From Asterias amurensis (taxonomy: Eukaryota > Echinodermata > Asteroidea > Forcipulatida > Asteriidae), in contig NC_092661.1 in NCBI RefSeq assembly GCF_032118995.1, positions 3,970,501 to 4,034,500 on the forward strand: 64,000 nt of DNA, given 5' to 3'. Of this stretch, positions 62,566 through 64,000 are shown piece after piece. The translations under genes were made by a program, and so were the position numbers. Under the pieces are notes generated by a model. The model was not told the origin of the DNA, did no database searches, and worked only from the letters and a program-made list of their open reading frames with translations. How positions within the stretch are numbered: the first letter of the stretch is position 1; every line of letters starts with the position of its first letter.

Positions 62566-63026
62566 TGAGCCCTGGTGTTTACGAACTTTGTAAACGAATA
62601 AAGGTGACACGTCAAAAAACTTGTCCAGCTGTTAATTTTATAATTAACGCGATTGAAAACATGCTGTATTTGTTATTAGAAATTACCTTTTTTTCACACT
62701 TATTCAGATATTGATGGGTACGAAACCCTCCAAAGCAATTGCAATATAAGTAACTCATCATATTTTCAAGCAAATTCAATTTGACAATTAAATTTGTCTA
62801 AAGAAAATAGTTTATTATCAATTTCAACATTTTACAGTTTTGTTGACAAAGTGCTACTTTGCACACAGATACAATTTATTTGCTGTTGAATTTGTATGAA
62901 AATTACACCGAACAGTGTAAACTTCCCCTTAGACGAGACAGCAGGATTTTGCCACCCAGAAGGGCCATGGAGTGTACAAGGTCACTCATTTTGTATAATG
63001 AAGATAACATAAGTTTACTCAATAAC
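62566..63026. other. Intergenic stretch, nothing recognised
   Basis: AT-rich sequence with only short open frames and no domain or repeat match that I can see. Confidence 0.5.
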
Positions 63027-63413
63027 TTAAAGGCAGTGGACACTATTGGTAATTACTCAAAATAATTATTGGCATAAAAACGTTCTTCGTGACGAGTAAT
63101 GGGGAGAGGTTGGTAGTATAAAACATTGTGAGAAACGGCTCCCTCTGAAGTGCCATAGTTTTCGAGAAAGAAGTAATTTTCCACGAATTTGATTTCGAGA
63201 CCTCAAGTTTAGAATTTGAGGTCTCGAAATCAACTATCTAAACGCACACAACTTCGTGTGACAAGGGTGTTTTTTTCTTTCATTATTATCTTGCAAGTTC
63301 GATGACCGATTGAGCTCAAATTTGTACAGGTTTGTTATTTTATGCATATGTTGAGATACACCAACTGTTAAGGCTAGTTTTTGCCAATTACCAATAGTGT
63401 CCAATGTCTTTAA
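63027..63413. repeat. Palindromic element, family 2, complete copy
   Basis: TTAAAGGCAGTGGACAC to GTCCAATGTCTTTAA, with the central GAGGTCTCGAAATCAA and complement. Confidence 0.85.
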
Positions 63414-64000
63414 TGTGACTTGCTTAGAGTTGATTTGTTTGATTAATAAGATAACTAAAGGTATAAAGGGACGAGTTGTTCAACGGCCGTTTAACGCCGG
63501 AAACTGTCTGGGGTATTCAAGGCACCGTCTGATTTTTAGAGACAATGGTTTAAATTGATCTCGTAAACCGTAAAGTCCGTAAATTTTCTTTAAAAAAAAA
63601 AATGAAGATTTTTTTGTCTGACTATTTCCTCCGTGAAATTGTGAAAAACATACCACAACTTTTTTGAATTAATTTCATCCTAAATTTGTCAAGAAGACTT
63701 ACTACCTTTTAGACTATCTAGACACAATCTATCCCTCCTCTTTTCAGCTGGGTTTGATGAACGGAAATTTGTTTTCTGTCCTCCTCTTTTTGTCTGGTTT
63801 TGAACAACAAAATAATTGTTTTCCCTGATTTTTATGGAGGAAGTATTTTAGTACATAATTTGTTTTGCTAAACAAAAGTGTATTACTAAAAGTTTGTTCT
63901 ATGTATAAAGGTGTTTCATTTCTTACTTTGTTCTTGCAGCAATATTTTATGGAGAAAAACAGCATGATTTTAAAATTTTGAAAACAACTTTAATAAAAGT
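63414..64000. other. Intergenic stretch to window end
   Basis: AT-rich, with no gene, domain or repeat copy that can be supported. Confidence 0.5.

Overview
The window looks like nuclear DNA of a marine deuterostome, most likely an echinoderm and probably a sea star. It is AT-rich, its genes are sparse, and it is packed with short palindromic DNA elements, many flanked by TTAA, plus tRNA-derived SINEs, Penelope-type remnants and a large fold-back element. The species call rests on the style of repeats and gene families and is inference. No bacterial operon logic, rRNA or intact tRNA gene is seen.

Left part (about 4.8-25.3 kb): a local family of small secreted proteins with four exons: signal peptide plus PAN/Apple domain, a short linker exon, and two exons of an F5/8 type C (discoidin) domain. 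One copy is on the minus strand (PD-A, 4834-6066) and two intact copies are on the plus strand (PD-B, 10616-13886; PD-C, 15590-17761). A promoter plus signal-peptide fragment (PD-D, about 23.4-23.65 kb) and a copy that keeps only its first two exons (PD-E, 24346-25275) follow. PD-B and PD-C share a nearly identical 3' half by segmental duplication, whereas the PD-C first exon is nearly identical to that of PD-E.

Middle part (about 25.5-34 kb): a roughly 6.1 kb fold-back element with long inverted repeats, then SINE, LINE and palindromic repeats.

Right part (about 33.9-60.3 kb): a cluster of single-exon, type I membrane immunoglobulin-domain receptors, labelled here IgR1 to IgR5 (34736, 43200, 48010, 52839 and 58343). 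Each has a signal peptide, two Ig-like domains, a Ser/Thr/Pro-rich stalk, one transmembrane segment and a tyrosine-motif tail. IgR2, IgR3 and IgR5 carry a long tail with several ITIM-like motifs (SMYAVL, SMYAAV, LIYADL) and an ITSM-like TVYADI. IgR1 and IgR4 carry a short tail with YEEM and SSYQDL. IgR4 joins an IgR3/IgR2-like ectodomain to an IgR1-like membrane segment, tail and 3' flank. The arrangement resembles the paired receptor systems of vertebrates (KIR, SIRP, LILR/PIR): related ectodomains on alternative signalling tails, with the N-terminal domain diverging while the tails stay almost identical. Four genes share a proximal promoter block with a TGACGTCA-type site and a TATA-like box.

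Between IgR1 and IgR2 lies a broken Ig gene split by a 1.7 kb hAT-like element with an 8-bp target duplication. A THAP-domain exon with a frameshift sits inside a TTAA-flanked element between IgR4 and IgR5. I think the candidate new system here is the IgR cluster. Its ligand, signalling partners and expression cannot be read from the DNA.
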